Origin: Rhytidiadelphus loreus
Lineage: Eukaryota > Streptophyta > Bryopsida > Hypnales > Hylocomiaceae
Direction of reading: 5' to 3'
NCBI GenBank assembly: GCA_947034895.1
Contig: OX344763.1
Coordinates: 64,375,093-64,439,092, forward strand
Length of the DNA stretch: 64,000 nt
Both the position numbers and the translations under genes were made by a program. Positions within the stretch are counted from its first letter, which is position 1, and each line of letters starts with the position of its first letter. This document shows positions 38,565 to 47,568 of the stretch, in pieces. The notes under the pieces are model-generated. The model saw only the letters and a program-made list of their open reading frames with translations, did no database searches and was not told where the DNA came from.

Positions 38565-40018
38565 ATGGACGACATTACCGAACTTCTCAATTGTTACTTC
38601 AAAAAAAGAGAAGACATTGAACCCAAGGACGCCAGCAATGACGAAATGATGATAGAAGGGGACTGGTGGGAGTTCTCAGAACCTAAGGAAGTGGAGTCAT
38701 GGACCCTGAAAATGGTGCTCTTTAAAGACAATATGCACTTCAATATGAAGTACAAGAACTCAGCCGCATACTTGCCCCTGACCTTCGACGAGAAGGTGAA
38801 GCGGATCACCCCCGACATCTTCCCAGTCATTAAAATCCACTGCGTAACAACAAACAATGATCGCACCCCCGAGCAGCAATATCACTTCACGCTTCTCCTG
38901 AACTCCGAGAAGATTATTTTCAACATATCGCCTTTCCTCCAGAGCCTCGAACCAACACCATACAGTGTCGAACTAAAGCAGTTGGAGCAAAAGGTGGATG
39001 CCGGTGAATACGAGAATCAAGATGGAACTCCATTGAATGGAAAGCGTCTGTGCACAAAGCTCACACTTCTCATGAACTCATTTCTTGTCTTCAAGGATAA
39101 GCATGATATGCAACGATCGTTCATGACTCCCCGAACCGTCTCCATAGAAAATATTAGCCAGTCAGAAGGGCAACCATCAATAGGACGTAAAACCCATGGA
39201 TCACAAAGTCGGGGAAGCAAAAATAAGAAACCACCAGTAACTCCTAGGTCTGTAACACCGAGCAGCCCATTAGCAATACCGTCGGCAAAGAAGTTGGCAG
39301 AGAAAGCATCCGAACAGTCTAGCCTTGACTCGGTGAGCTTAATGGAGGAACTCAACACGGTTCTTGAAGCGCTTAGGACAAACCAGAAGCCCAACTATAA
39401 AATTGTGAGCGAGATGTACAAGAAGTACTGGGAGACGTGCTCAAGTGCGTATATCTTTGGTGCGGAAGAAAAAAAAGAGCTTCCCATAGAAAAATTGATT
39501 GTTGCTCCGACTGAGTTCAACGTCCGCGTCAAGGAGGACACAATTGTACAAGAGCAGTTGAATTACCTTGTCAATATCCTAGACAAAAGCACGAAGCAGA
39601 CACTTTGCGTAATGCCAGTCTTGCAGGCAAGGAACAGGAGGCAACCTGAAAGCTGGGATGAAGTCAAGGATGGCATGTTCTATATCATCAATGGACAACA
39701 TAGTGTGGCTGCTAGTAAACTGCTAGTAAACTCATGATGGAGGAGGGAAGTGGTGTAAGTGATGATGTGAGGCAGTACTTCAAGACCTGGAACTGCTTCA
39801 TTGTTTGGTCTCTCAGCGCAGAGAAGCTGAGGTCCATCTCAGCCTACTACAACCGCGTCAACCATTTCCAGGTTATTCAGCCGTCGTGGGCTACTAACAT
39901 TCTTGGCGCAAGATCAGTTTGGATAGCTATGGGCAGACCGAAGCATCCAAAAGGAGATGGAAGTTCCTCATCAGGGTTGAGCCGTAGGGAGATCACTTCC
40001 TTGACGACTAAGTTCAAG
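38565..40018 (+). pseudogene. Locus A exon 1: N-terminal domain plus ParB-like (INGQHS) domain, frameshifted
   Basis: The frame opens at ATG 38,565 right after an acceptor-like TTGTATAG and runs as MDDITELL... to a GTGAGT donor at 40,019. Residues 1-190 form a domain shared with locus B. Residues 200-260 are a basic Ser/Pro/Lys-rich linker that could carry a nuclear signal. Residues 340-385 hold the ParB/sulfiredoxin-superfamily signature FYIINGQHSVAAS (Gly377-Gln378-His379), the place where ParB-like nucleases have G-x-H-R. A direct duplication of CTGCTAGTAAA at 39,709-39,730 shifts the frame and ends it at 39,735-39,737. Past the duplication the second frame continues smoothly (MMEEGSG...) and aligns with locus B, so the duplication is a lesion and not an intron. 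DNA binding or nuclease function is inferred from the family only. Alternative: an active gene with an allele-specific frameshift. Confidence 0.7.
39709..39730 (+). repeat. 11-bp frameshifting direct duplication
   Basis: CTGCTAGTAAA occurs twice head to tail in the ParB-like box region of locus A. Eleven extra bases shift the frame just after INGQHSVAASK. Removing one copy in silico restores an open frame that matches the paralogue. Confidence 0.9.
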
Positions 40019-40143
40019 GTGAGTAATTCAGGTCGGACCGACCTGAATTGCATCTCCTGAAGAAGAAATGACTTTTGTAATGATATCTTGTAGATTCTCT
40101 TTTTAAATGACCACCTCACTAATAGTTGAGGTCTGAATTGCAG
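40019..40143 (+). other. Locus A intron 1 (125 bp)
   Basis: Donor AAG|GTGAGT and acceptor GAATTGCAG|AAA, phase 0. The exon frames on either side join to a continuous protein (TTKFK then KFEKAI). The corresponding locus B intron is at 55,570-55,668. Confidence 0.85.
40025..40049. promoter_or_regulatory. Locus-A palindrome in intron 1
   Basis: Perfect 12-bp arms AATTCAGGTCGG and CCGACCTGAATT around a single A. It begins six bases into the intron, close enough to the donor to affect its accessibility in RNA or to be bound in DNA. Confidence 0.9.
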
Positions 40144-41496
40144 AAATTCGAGAAAGCCATCACTCAGCATTTTGCAATGATTGATGTCAATAAGAACCAT
40201 TTGCTTGCAAAGAAGAAAGGTGGTGACGACAAGTTAAAAATTGTAAACGAGCTAAAGCTCATTGTTGCACCCGATGATTTGTTTAAGCTGTGGAGCGACG
40301 TGATCATGAATGCTGCTCTAGGCGAGCTATACGACCCCGACATCAAGATGAAGTTCAACGAGAGGAAGAACTGGAAGCAAGAAAGCTGTACGCTAAGTCG
40401 GGACTTCTTCAAGCTGCTTGGGAATCTGACATATGACGACATGAGGAAAATGGCGAGACACATTCTCAATCGTTCTGGTCCCAACCGGACGCACCTATAT
40501 CCCAAGGTCACTATCAAGCCTATAACTTTAGTCCTAGTGAGTTGCTATAGCTCAAAGGACTGGGTGGAGAGGGTCAAGCGAAAAAGGATGGTCAAGAAAG
40601 AGATTCACCTCCTCGCCCTAGAACTAGGCCTATTCAATGCAAATGGTGAAATCCTTGTCGAGAACTGGAGATCCTTCAAGAGAAGTCGTCTTATCACAAG
40701 TGCGACAATGAACCTTCTCCTCGAGAGGCCGAGTGAATCATACTTCGCCACGGGCAAGCAAGTCAAAGCAAGAAACAAGACCGCTGTAAATATATCTCCA
40801 AAGGCAGCGGAATTCTTCAAAGTCTTTCTCCAGAAGAAAATGGAGTTCCAAGCATCGACGGGAGTCGCTCATATGCGACCTTATAGCATCGGAGAAAATA
40901 AACACTTCGATTGGCCGGCGCATATGTGGACGACAGACACAACAAGTAAAATTCTTCTAGGAGTTATTGACTTCAGGTCGATTCCAGGGGTGCTGGAGAA
41001 GGACGGTTCCACCATTGACCATCCTTTCTTCTACGAGGCGTTATCGTCGTTGTAGGAGAAGAAAGAACCTAAGTTGGAAGAAATCAAAGCGTGGCTGTTT
41101 ATTGTCGCTGATGAGACCGATCAGTCTCAAGTACTTGCATTTGTGGAGAAGAATAAAGGTCTTAGGTCCTTCAATCGATGTTTCTCCGATTATTACCTGG
41201 CAAAGACTGAACGGCTATACGATCTGCCTTCGAATTCTGCAAAAGCCCTCAAGAAAGTCCGCCTCATTTTCCTCCAGAGTAAAAACAACGCATTCCAGGC
41301 TCGAATTGATCCTGAATTTCGAGCTCCAGAAACCATCGTGTACAAGGATTCAAGAAGGTTTGATGAACTTTCGTTTCGAATGTACACAATGGAGCTTCGC
41401 ATGGAGTTTTACCTGTGGCTCATCAAGATGTTCTGTCTTCCGGGATCCAGTGTTCTCTCAGTCTTCGCGGGATCAAAGCTGACATGCGCTGCACTT
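40144..41496 (+). pseudogene. Locus A exon 2: degenerate permuted DNA-methyltransferase-like domain, in-frame TAG
   Basis: This phase-0 exon runs from KFEKAI to a GTAAGT donor at 41,497. The layout resembles the beta-type N4C/N6A DNA methyltransferase fold. A hydrophobic strand ending in VIDFR stands where DPPY (motif IV) would be expected. It is followed by AWLFIVADE, a KVRLIFLQSK strand, and a C-terminal MELRMEFYLWLIKMFCLPG then SVLSVFAGSKLTCAAL, close to the KPVEL...PGDxVLDPFxGSGTT motif I. The catalytic and S-adenosylmethionine residues are not conserved, so any role is probably structural or DNA-binding (inference). TAG at 41,053-41,055 interrupts the frame between VIDFR and AWLFIV, and the same codon position is TAG in locus B. 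ParB-plus-methyltransferase pairing is known from phage and plasmid genes. Methyltransferase assignment is moderate. Confidence 0.6.
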
Positions 41497-41511
41497 GTAA
41501 GTAGAACCTTA

Positions 41512-41538
41512 CATTTCAGGTCGGAGCGACCTAAATTG
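41512..41538. promoter_or_regulatory. Locus-A palindrome, intron 2, first
   Basis: Arms CATTTCAGGTCG and CGACCTAAATTG (10 of 12 paired) around GAG; the central TCG-NNN-CGA frame is intact. Confidence 0.8.
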
Positions 41539-41615
41539 CACCTCATTATTTGTCCTTATCATTTGTATAAGATTGCATTCTCATAACGTAATTGCGATTC
41601 GAACATCTCTTGCAT

Positions 41616-41646
41616 GGCAATTTAGGTTGGTGCAACCTGAATTGCC
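41616..41646. promoter_or_regulatory. Locus-A palindrome, intron 2, second
   Basis: Arms GGCAATTTAGGTTG and CAACCTGAATTGCC (13 of 14 paired) around GTG. Both central CG dinucleotides have become TG/CA symmetrically, as expected after deamination of methylated CpG while pairing was kept. Confidence 0.85.
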
Positions 41647-41710
41647 ATTTCAGTTGTTGATCTAGTTCGCAATATACAAACTGTTTTTAAACAAAATGGT
41701 TGCCTTGCAG

Positions 41711-42772
41711 ATGAGTTCAATCGATGTTTTTGCTGTTGTTCCGGATATTGAGTCCGAAATATGGAGTAGCATTGCCACTGTTGGTCTGACTCTAGACTCA
41801 GCAAATTTTCTGGACAGTTCCTATACAGCGAATGAAGAGGAGGCCCTGGAAATTCATGGTTCGCAGTCCATGCCTGGTTCGACAAGATGGACAACTCGAT
41901 CGTCTGGTGTTGTATCGCCGAGAACTCGGCGAGGAAAGAGGCAAGTGCTGGACGAAGACGACGATGAGGATGACGAAGATGATGACTTGGAGCAGGAGAC
42001 TCAAGATGATGCTTGTGGACTTGAAGAAATGACAACGCCGGCCGCTCCCGCTTCTCAAACTGTGCCTGGGTTGTCTAGTTCTTCGGGTTTGAATTCGTTG
42101 GGGATAATGGCTCCTACATCAAATACTCCAAACACTCCGTCGTCTAGGAATCGGCCGTCAAAGAAGAAAAAGATTGATCCTATGCAGGCCCTTGCAGATT
42201 CGTTGAAATCAGTTCTACAGGAGCAAGAACGTCTCAAGGCCGCGCAAGAAGAAGATCGTGCAGAGAACAGGAGGTTCCAAGAGGCTTCAAGCAAGGGCTT
42301 TCAAGATCTGGCCAAGGCTTTTCTTGACGAGCAGAAAGCTAACAAGGAAGAGAACAGGCAAAATCGGGAAATGTGGAACCAATATCTTCTTAAGAATCAA
42401 GCCGCACTAGTTGCCGCGATTGAACCTGCATCTCCTTCCCAACAATTGATGCTTGGAATTAATCCCTCCGGATCTAACGATAGCGCAGTTTCTGTTCCCT
42501 AGAGGAATCCGGCAGGACCTCCACCACTACCTCTTGGACATCCTGAATCTAACCCTCCTCCTCCTCCTGCCAAAGAAACTCTTGCAGGTCAGAGTACTTC
42601 TACAACTCAAGGAGGCTCTGCTTCAGAAGGTGTACATGTTGACACCAGCGCACAACCAAGTGAAGGGGAGCAGTCTGGTAGTGGGCACAACCTGCCCGTG
42701 GATCCACTGGAGGTAGTACCAGGAAGTGGCACCGATCGCAACGAAGATCCACCAGCAAGTTGTGCCCAGTAA
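41711..42772 (+). pseudogene. Locus A exon 3: acidic and coiled-coil region, in-frame TAG
   Basis: Starting at MSSIDVF after the intron-2 acceptor, the product has an acidic run (DEDDDEDDEDDDLEQE, about residues 80-95), a Ser/Thr/Pro segment with a basic PSKKKK patch, and a charged heptad-rich coiled coil (about residues 157-235: LADSLKSVLQEQERLKAAQEE onward). The frame meets TAG at 42,500-42,502, then stays open for another 89 codons rich in Pro, Ser and Gly to TAA at 42,770. Those codons keep a protein-like composition. The matching part of locus B has an acidic plus coiled-coil layout but little sequence identity. The role is probably oligomerisation or protein contacts (inference). The TAG is preceded by TTTCTGTTCCC, so use as a splice acceptor cannot be excluded. 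Confidence 0.6.
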
Positions 42773-43000
42773 TCACTCGATGTCATTTGTTTTAGCTCGA
42801 CTCGAGCTGATATGTATCCTAGAGTTGCAGTTGTAGATATAAAATGTAGATAGATCAATTTTTTGGTGAACCTGAAGTTGTAATGGACTGAACCATGGAG
42901 TTCCAAATTTTCAAAGCACTTTTGTGTATTAACACTCAATTTTGAGGCTATAATGTATTGACGTCTTACAGAACATCATGTCTCAATTCTGGTATTGCAG
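42773..43000 (+). other. Spacer between locus A exon 3 and the HAD exons
   Basis: AT-rich and stop-rich, ending in TCTGGTATTGCAG, a good acceptor. Either the phosphatase exons belong to the same transcript through an unseen donor in exon 3 (a GAG|GTAGTA near 42,713 is one candidate), or this is a 3' untranslated region and a second gene begins. I cannot decide from sequence alone. Confidence 0.5.
42792..42810. promoter_or_regulatory. Locus-A palindrome variant after exon 3
   Basis: TTAGCTCG-ACT-CGAGCTGA pairs at 7 of 8 positions and keeps the CG-NNN-CG core. It lies 20 bp past the TAA, in the 3' untranslated or intronic stretch before the phosphatase exons. Confidence 0.65.
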
Positions 43001-44107
43001 GCCCTCCCATATTGCCCACTATCCCTGCTCCCATAATGCCCACTACCCCTACTCCTACAAATCAATCATTTCCTGCATTGCATCCAGAGCATGTAGTTGT
43101 ACATGATGTTATATTGCCTGTCACATCGCCAAGGACATCAAAGAGGGTGATTGAGAGTCCGATCCGTCCCAATGAACAACTTGATGATCAAAGCTTTCCC
43201 GCTGAATCCTCTCAACATAAGGTATGGTATTGTGTTTCATTCTTTGAGTCCGGTATGTGTTGTATTCTGTTCTTCCCATGTGTCTTCGGGTTCTCACTTA
43301 ATGTCAATGCGTTCCTAGTTGTAAAAGAGGAGTGCAAGATTATAACTGTCTGCACATTCTTCCGTTTGATAGCAGGAATCCGGTCCTCCATCTGTTCGTG
43401 GAGGATCTTCGGAGGGCATTAGTTGCCCATTCAGGTCCAGGGTGGCGGACAAGTGGATCAATGTTATCCTGGACCTAAATGGCATTCTTTGTGTTTGCGA
43501 AGATTGGAAGTCCAAAGGATTGTTGCACAAAAAAGTGAGAGACTTCTCGCAGCCACACTCTGCAACAGAACTTGTTGTAGTTGGACCCACGGCAGTGTGG
43601 GTGCGGCCTAATTGCTCTAATTTCCTCTCAGAGATAGGGAAAATTGCGATCGTTTTAGTGTGGAGCTCCATGAAGAAGTCCACCACTGAAATGATTTGTC
43701 AATATCTTTTCCGAGACGTAGGGCCACCCTTCCATATACTAGGGCAAGACTCGTGCCAAACATTGAAACAACGGGAAAGATCGGGGAGGTTGGTCTCATT
43801 CAAGGAGCCTAGGACAGACAAGGACTTGTTTTTAAAGAATCTGGACATGTTGTTCAAAGGCTCCAAAGGGAGCTTCTTGGATGCGAATACCATCATTGTA
43901 GATGATAGTCCCATCAAACACATAATGAACAAGCCTGAGAATGTTATACTCCCAGATTCGTGGAGTTATAAAGGAATTGGTCCTAGGGATTTGTTCCTAC
44001 TTGATGTTTTGCTTCCTTGGTTTCAACGCCTTCACGTTGCAGGAGACGTGGGTTTGAAGGCATTCAAGGAAAACGGCTCAGGAAGAATTGGGCGGCGTAT
44101 GCTTTGA
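43001..44107 (+). CDS. Locus A FCP1/NIF-type HAD phosphatase-like protein (exons 43001-43221, 43376-44107)
   Basis: Exon 43,001-43,221 ends AAG|GTATGG and exon 43,376 follows a GATAGCAG acceptor, phase 0. The second exon holds the plant FCP1-like HAD domain. The motif I region is NVILDLNGILC (plant members of this family often read LDxNGLL), then WVRPNCSNFLSE, motif II VLVWSSMKKS, and the acidic motif NTIIVDDSPIKHIMN near 43,890-43,930, followed by a C-terminal PWFQRL helix. HAD phosphatases of this group usually remove phosphate from Ser/Thr in nuclear proteins. Catalysis here is uncertain because the second Asp of DxD is Asn. TGA at 44,105-44,107 ends the frame, yet DERNRKEYNKLMEAVHASS follows in frame before the next stop, so the TGA may be another premature stop. 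Linkage to the ParB-like exons is supported by the same order in locus B. Confidence 0.65.
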
Positions 44108-44225
44108 GACGAGAGGAATCGGAAGGAGTACAACAAGCTCATGGAAGCAGTTCATGCATCTTCTAGTTTATGTTAGGTCATTGTCTAGGGGGATTTAGGT
44201 GAGGTGAACTGTCATTTTTAGTCTT

Positions 44226-44258
44226 GTTCATTTTAGCTTGATCCGACCTGAAATGAAC
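44226..44258. promoter_or_regulatory. Locus-A palindrome, HAD-to-tail intron, first
   Basis: Arms GTTCATTTTAGCTTG and CGACCTGAAATGAAC (12 of 15 paired) around ATC. Confidence 0.75.
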
Positions 44259-44294
44259 ATGTCTATTTTATAGATCATGTTTATCGATTTCTGT

Positions 44295-44319
44295 AATTTA
44301 GCTCGGTGAGACCTAAAGT
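44295..44319. promoter_or_regulatory. Locus-A palindrome, HAD-to-tail intron, second
   Basis: Arms AATTTAGCTCG and AGACCTAAAGT around GTG, imperfect. It is part of a ~67-bp tandem unit containing TTTATCGATTT(C/A)TGTAATTTAG. Confidence 0.65.
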
Positions 44320-44361
44320 GAACATGTCTACATGTGTTATAGCCCTTGTTTATCGATTTAT

Positions 44362-44390
44362 GTAATTTAGCTCGGTCCGATCTAAACTGT
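44362..44390. promoter_or_regulatory. Locus-A palindrome, HAD-to-tail intron, third
   Basis: Arms GTAATTTAGCTCG and CGATCTAAACTGT around GTC, 9 of 13 paired with the TCG-NNN-CGA core intact. It is the second copy of the ~67-bp tandem unit. Confidence 0.65.
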
Positions 44391-44511
44391 ACATGGGTGT
44401 CTTACATACTTATATATGGAAAGTGTTTGCATCAATTGGTGCTGTCTAACGTTTTTCAGTGAATTTGTACGTTGTTATTTCAATTTGTCTAAGCTGCACT
44501 TTTTCTATCAG

Positions 44512-45222
44512 ATGATGAGCATCTCAGAGACACATGTCCCACATGATGGATTAGCTTGCGCTGCATCAGTAGACTCCATCTTGGTCTATGGTCAATTAAT
44601 CATTCTCAGCACCGAAAATTTCCTTTGTTCGGCAGCCACGGCAAATTAAACATTGGACTTCTCAACGAAGCCTATCGAGGACAACGTGGTCGACAGTCCT
44701 CCCAGTGGGAGACCACATCCGCGCGTTTCTTGCTCCCCTTCACCGTTGCGATCTTCAAGGCAACCTACTTTGCCAATTTCTTCTGAAAGAGTGGCACAAA
44801 GAAAGCTTTATGAAGAAGACAGATGTCGTGATACTCCAACAGGACTGAAGTTAGAGGTTGAAGGAGGGATGTGTCCGATTCTTGCCTCTTTGCTTCCGTG
44901 TCACCCTTCTTCGAAAGGGGTGCAAACGAAGCGATCTCGGAGTTCATGCATATATGAAGCAAGGGCTACCATGTTTGAGGGCGTATTGCCTCCTATACCC
45001 AAGTGCAGGTCAATGGGTGTTGCTAAACGCCAGTGCCAGACTCATATTGGAGAACCACGGTTTGAAGGGAGTCGCCGTTCATGGGATGCTTGGGAGCGAA
45101 AATCGTTGAAGAAACAAATGCGAGAGATCATATGTCAAAGGTCTTCAAATAATGGTGGATACAGTCGAGGGCCTGAAATATTCAAGGCATTAGAAGAATT
45201 GAAGAGTAGGTCACACTCGTAG
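44512..45222 (+). pseudogene. Locus A C-terminal tail exon, in-frame TAA
   Basis: The exon follows a TTTTTCTATCAG acceptor and reads MMSISETHVPHDG... It meets TAA at 44,647-44,649, then continues in the same frame as LDFSTKPIEDNVVDSPPSG to TAG at 45,220-45,222. DFS...(E)D.VVDSPPS and the C-terminal YSRGPEIFKALEELK match the locus B tail (IDFSKGNVEDGVVDSPPS and SRREDIFRGLAKLK), so the stop falls inside a conserved exon. The product is basic, rich in Ser/Pro/Arg, with SPSPLRSS-type sites that a phosphatase or kinase could act on (inference). No known domain recognised. Confidence 0.6.
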
Positions 45223-45656
45223 TGGATACATATAGAAAAAAAAGCCATGTCTCCTTTGTCCATTGTAGTAGGCATGTACAATACAATATCAAATACGCTC
45301 AAGTAGTTTTGAGTATTCCAAAACTTTGGATTCATTATACTTCGCTATTGTGAAGACTAGAATCCATATGTAATTTTGGGATGACAATGGATGTCCTACA
45401 ATGTACAGGTTCTGTGGGGAAAGTGCTGTAGACATCCTTACCATTACAAGTAGGATGTTGGGATGTGGAGACACTACTAATTGTATTTATGATGAATATT
45501 ATCATTACATTTCATTCTTTTCATGAAGAATTTGCAATTGTATATGTATTTTTTGTATTGATGTATTGCTTTTCACTCGCCCTAGAGCACAAGTTTTGAT
45601 ATATTTATAAAATATATTGTGTTTTGGACCTCTCATTCTCATGGAAATCTCTCATT
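45223..45656. other. AT-rich 3' flank of locus A
   Basis: No supported gene. Several AATATA/TTTATAAAATAT stretches could serve as polyadenylation signals for locus A. The boundary with the truncated retrotransposon lies near 45,657, where composition changes from AT-rich to CCGGA-rich. Confidence 0.5.
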
Positions 45657-46079
45657 TTAATGAATATAGTGTTCTTCCGGAAATCCGGCTACATACCACT
45701 TGACTTGTATACTAGGAGCTACCTCGGTGGTCAACTTCTTGATTAGGCCCTTCACCTTCTGCCCATACTTCCGTACTGACTCACTGGGACGCATGGTGAC
45801 TTTACTCAATCTACCTAGTGCCCTAGCTTCTCCTCCAACTTCCCGGAATGTACGGAGGAAGGATTCCTTGAGTCGGTCCCATTCATCCCGGGTTTCTTCC
45901 GGAACGTCTTGGTACCATCTCAGCGCCTCTCCTTTCAGTAACCCTTGAAAGATCCTCTGCCTAGATGCAGCTGTTTCCTGATTAGCTATTGAGGTGGACT
46001 CAAACTCACCTATCCAGTCATCAACATCATGGCTACCATCTCCCCGGAACCTACTGTACTTCAGGCGTGTGGTGGCCAT
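45657..46079 (-). CDS. gag: LTR-retrotransposon gag fragment (truncated)
   Basis: A 140-codon frame on minus starts MATTRLKYSRFRGDG and contains the retrotransposon gag core, with ALRWYQDVPEETRDEW, LKESFLRTFREV and VRKYGQKVKGLIKKL, ending at KWYVAGFPEEHYIH. Gag packages the element RNA in virus-like particles. The domain is cut off at about 45,657, with no nucleocapsid knuckle, protease or polymerase following, so the element is a 5' remnant. The start is the first ATG, about 370 bases after the primer-binding site, a normal leader length. Confidence 0.85.
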   Translation of the reverse strand: MATTRLKYSRFRGDGSHDVDDWIGEFESTSIANQETAASRQRIFQGLLKGEALRWYQDVPEETRDEWDRLKESFLRTFREVGGEARALGRLSKVTMRPSESVRKYGQKVKGLIKKLTTEVAPSIQVKWYVAGFPEEHYIH

Positions 46080-46446
46080 TGCAGTTTCCGATTCTTCCGA
46101 AGGTTGATCTTCTCCTGACGACGTTGGTGTCCTATTTGGCTCCTCTAAGATTTCCGGAACGCTGTCTTCTACTGTTTCAACAACCTTCTCCGGAGTACTC
46201 TCGATGTAACGATCGGAGGTGGGGCAGAAATAGTGTCTTCTTCTGATCCAAACGCTCTGATCCCGTGAACTATTCTCCTAGATGACTCTCCTAACCTTTC
46301 TGAACGTCGTCCGGGTGTTTTCCGTCCTTGAGGCCTACTCATGAAGCCAAGTATCAGACTTCTTTTGACCAGTCCTTAAAAACTTTTTAAACTTTTAAAC
46401 TTTTCTGACCGGATACGGTTTCCGATATCTAAATCACGCGCTCAGA

Positions 46447-46467
46447 GTCCCCGGCAGCGGCAACAAA
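46447..46467 (-). other. Retrotransposon primer-binding site
   Basis: Read on minus, TTGTTGCCGCTGCCGGGGAC resembles the GGCGCCGTTGCCGGGGAC tRNA-complementary site of many plant Gypsy elements. It sits about 3 bases inside the proposed LTR end, as expected. Confidence 0.6.
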
Positions 46468-46469
46468 AG

Positions 46470-47558
46470 TGTCGTACGCGTAATACTGTAGTAAGTGCTC
46501 TTAACCACAACAACGTGGCAAGATGACACGGAATATCGTCCCAGGGAACCCCAGAGGGTGTTCTAAATTCCGTCTAATCCGGTTTATTGTAACTACTTCA
46601 AATTTCACTCCCTATCCGGATTCTTTCTCTATCCGGACTCTCTACCGGATCCGGATTATCACAAACACTAGATCCGTAACTCAACACACGGTTTTCGATA
46701 CCTCTGTTTTACCTTCAAAGGGTCCTCACTGACTTTTTCGGAGGGGTAAGGACAACGCCACTCCTTGTATCCGACAAACTCTAACTTCCTAATGACACGT
46801 ACCCAAAGATCTTTCCGTCACAAACAAGGAACAGATTGGCTGACCCTCACAACTTCGGATTTCTCCAGAAGCAGGTCACTCAGAATACAACCCGACACCC
46901 CTTGCTACAACGACAAATACAAGACTTACCCGAAAACTGAGACGGGGTCCGATACTAGCACTCCAACTTGTGTTTTGCAGACGGACGGAACTTTCCGGGT
47001 GAGCGGGTTTTTCCACAGACGGTTGCTTATCTCCGCACGGAACCCTCCTTGGCCTTCCAGACTCGCACCCACACCACCAACGCCGGACTCCGCACAACTT
47101 CCTACACACGTTAAAACCGCTTCCCTGAACAACACACAGTTCACAGACCCGGGAAACCCTGAATCCGGACTCCTCCTTACCACCTCTCTACTCTTTAGCC
47201 ACAACCTTCAAGCAAGCGCCCAAGCAACCTTAAAACTCCCAAGGAAAAGGAAACCAAGGACCCACAAAGAAAACTAAGGCAATGAGTAAAAAGACAATAA
47301 AAATGCACACATATATTTACTGCTCAAAATAAGGAATAGCAAGAAAAGGAATGAAGGACCACAAGCGGTCCCTTCTTTTTATAAACAAAACAACATGCCG
47401 TAAAACCCGCGGAAAGTGCCACTAAACACCATCCTAAACTGCCCTAAAAGTCCAGGCGGATAAATTTAACTAAAATTTACCCCTGAAAATCCGGAATCCG
47501 GGTTCTGACTGAGACCCGGAACTCCTAGTCTAACTAAAAGATAATTGAAAAACTATCA
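46470..47558 (-). mobile_element. Probable LTR of the truncated retrotransposon (~1.09 kb)
   Basis: On minus it would begin TGATAG at 47,558 and end GTACGACA at 46,470, giving TG...CA ends directly beside the primer-binding site. It contains a TATA box (TATAAAAAG on minus near 47,375-47,383) and, just downstream, a GGACC-GCTTGT-GGTCC hairpin, both usual around a retrotransposon start site. It is rich in CCGGA motifs. The second LTR is not in the window, so the outer end is uncertain. Confidence 0.5.
47375..47383 (-). promoter_or_regulatory. TATA box of the LTR
   Basis: TATAAAAAG on minus, followed by a short hairpin (47,357-47,372 on plus, arms GGACC and GGTCC). Position in the LTR fits the U3/R boundary. 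Confidence 0.45.
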
Positions 47559-47568
47559 GTCAAACTAA

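Larger units (their letters stand above)
41497..41710 (+). other. Locus A intron 2 (214 bp) with two palindromes
   Basis: Donor CTT|GTAAGT, acceptor TTGCCTTGCAG|ATG, phase 0. It holds copy-A palindromes at 41,512 and 41,616 (104 bp apart). The orthologous intron of locus B (57,106-57,301) holds two copy-B palindromes 103 bp apart. Confidence 0.85.

Noticed and set aside
39017..39394. 125-codon minus frame opposite locus A exon 1
   Set aside because: Shadow of the plus-strand coding exon, which has paralogue support.
46765..47277. 170-codon plus frame and 77-92 codon minus frames inside the LTR
   Set aside because: No domain; they lie in a region with LTR, TATA and primer-binding features, and CCGGA richness keeps frames open.
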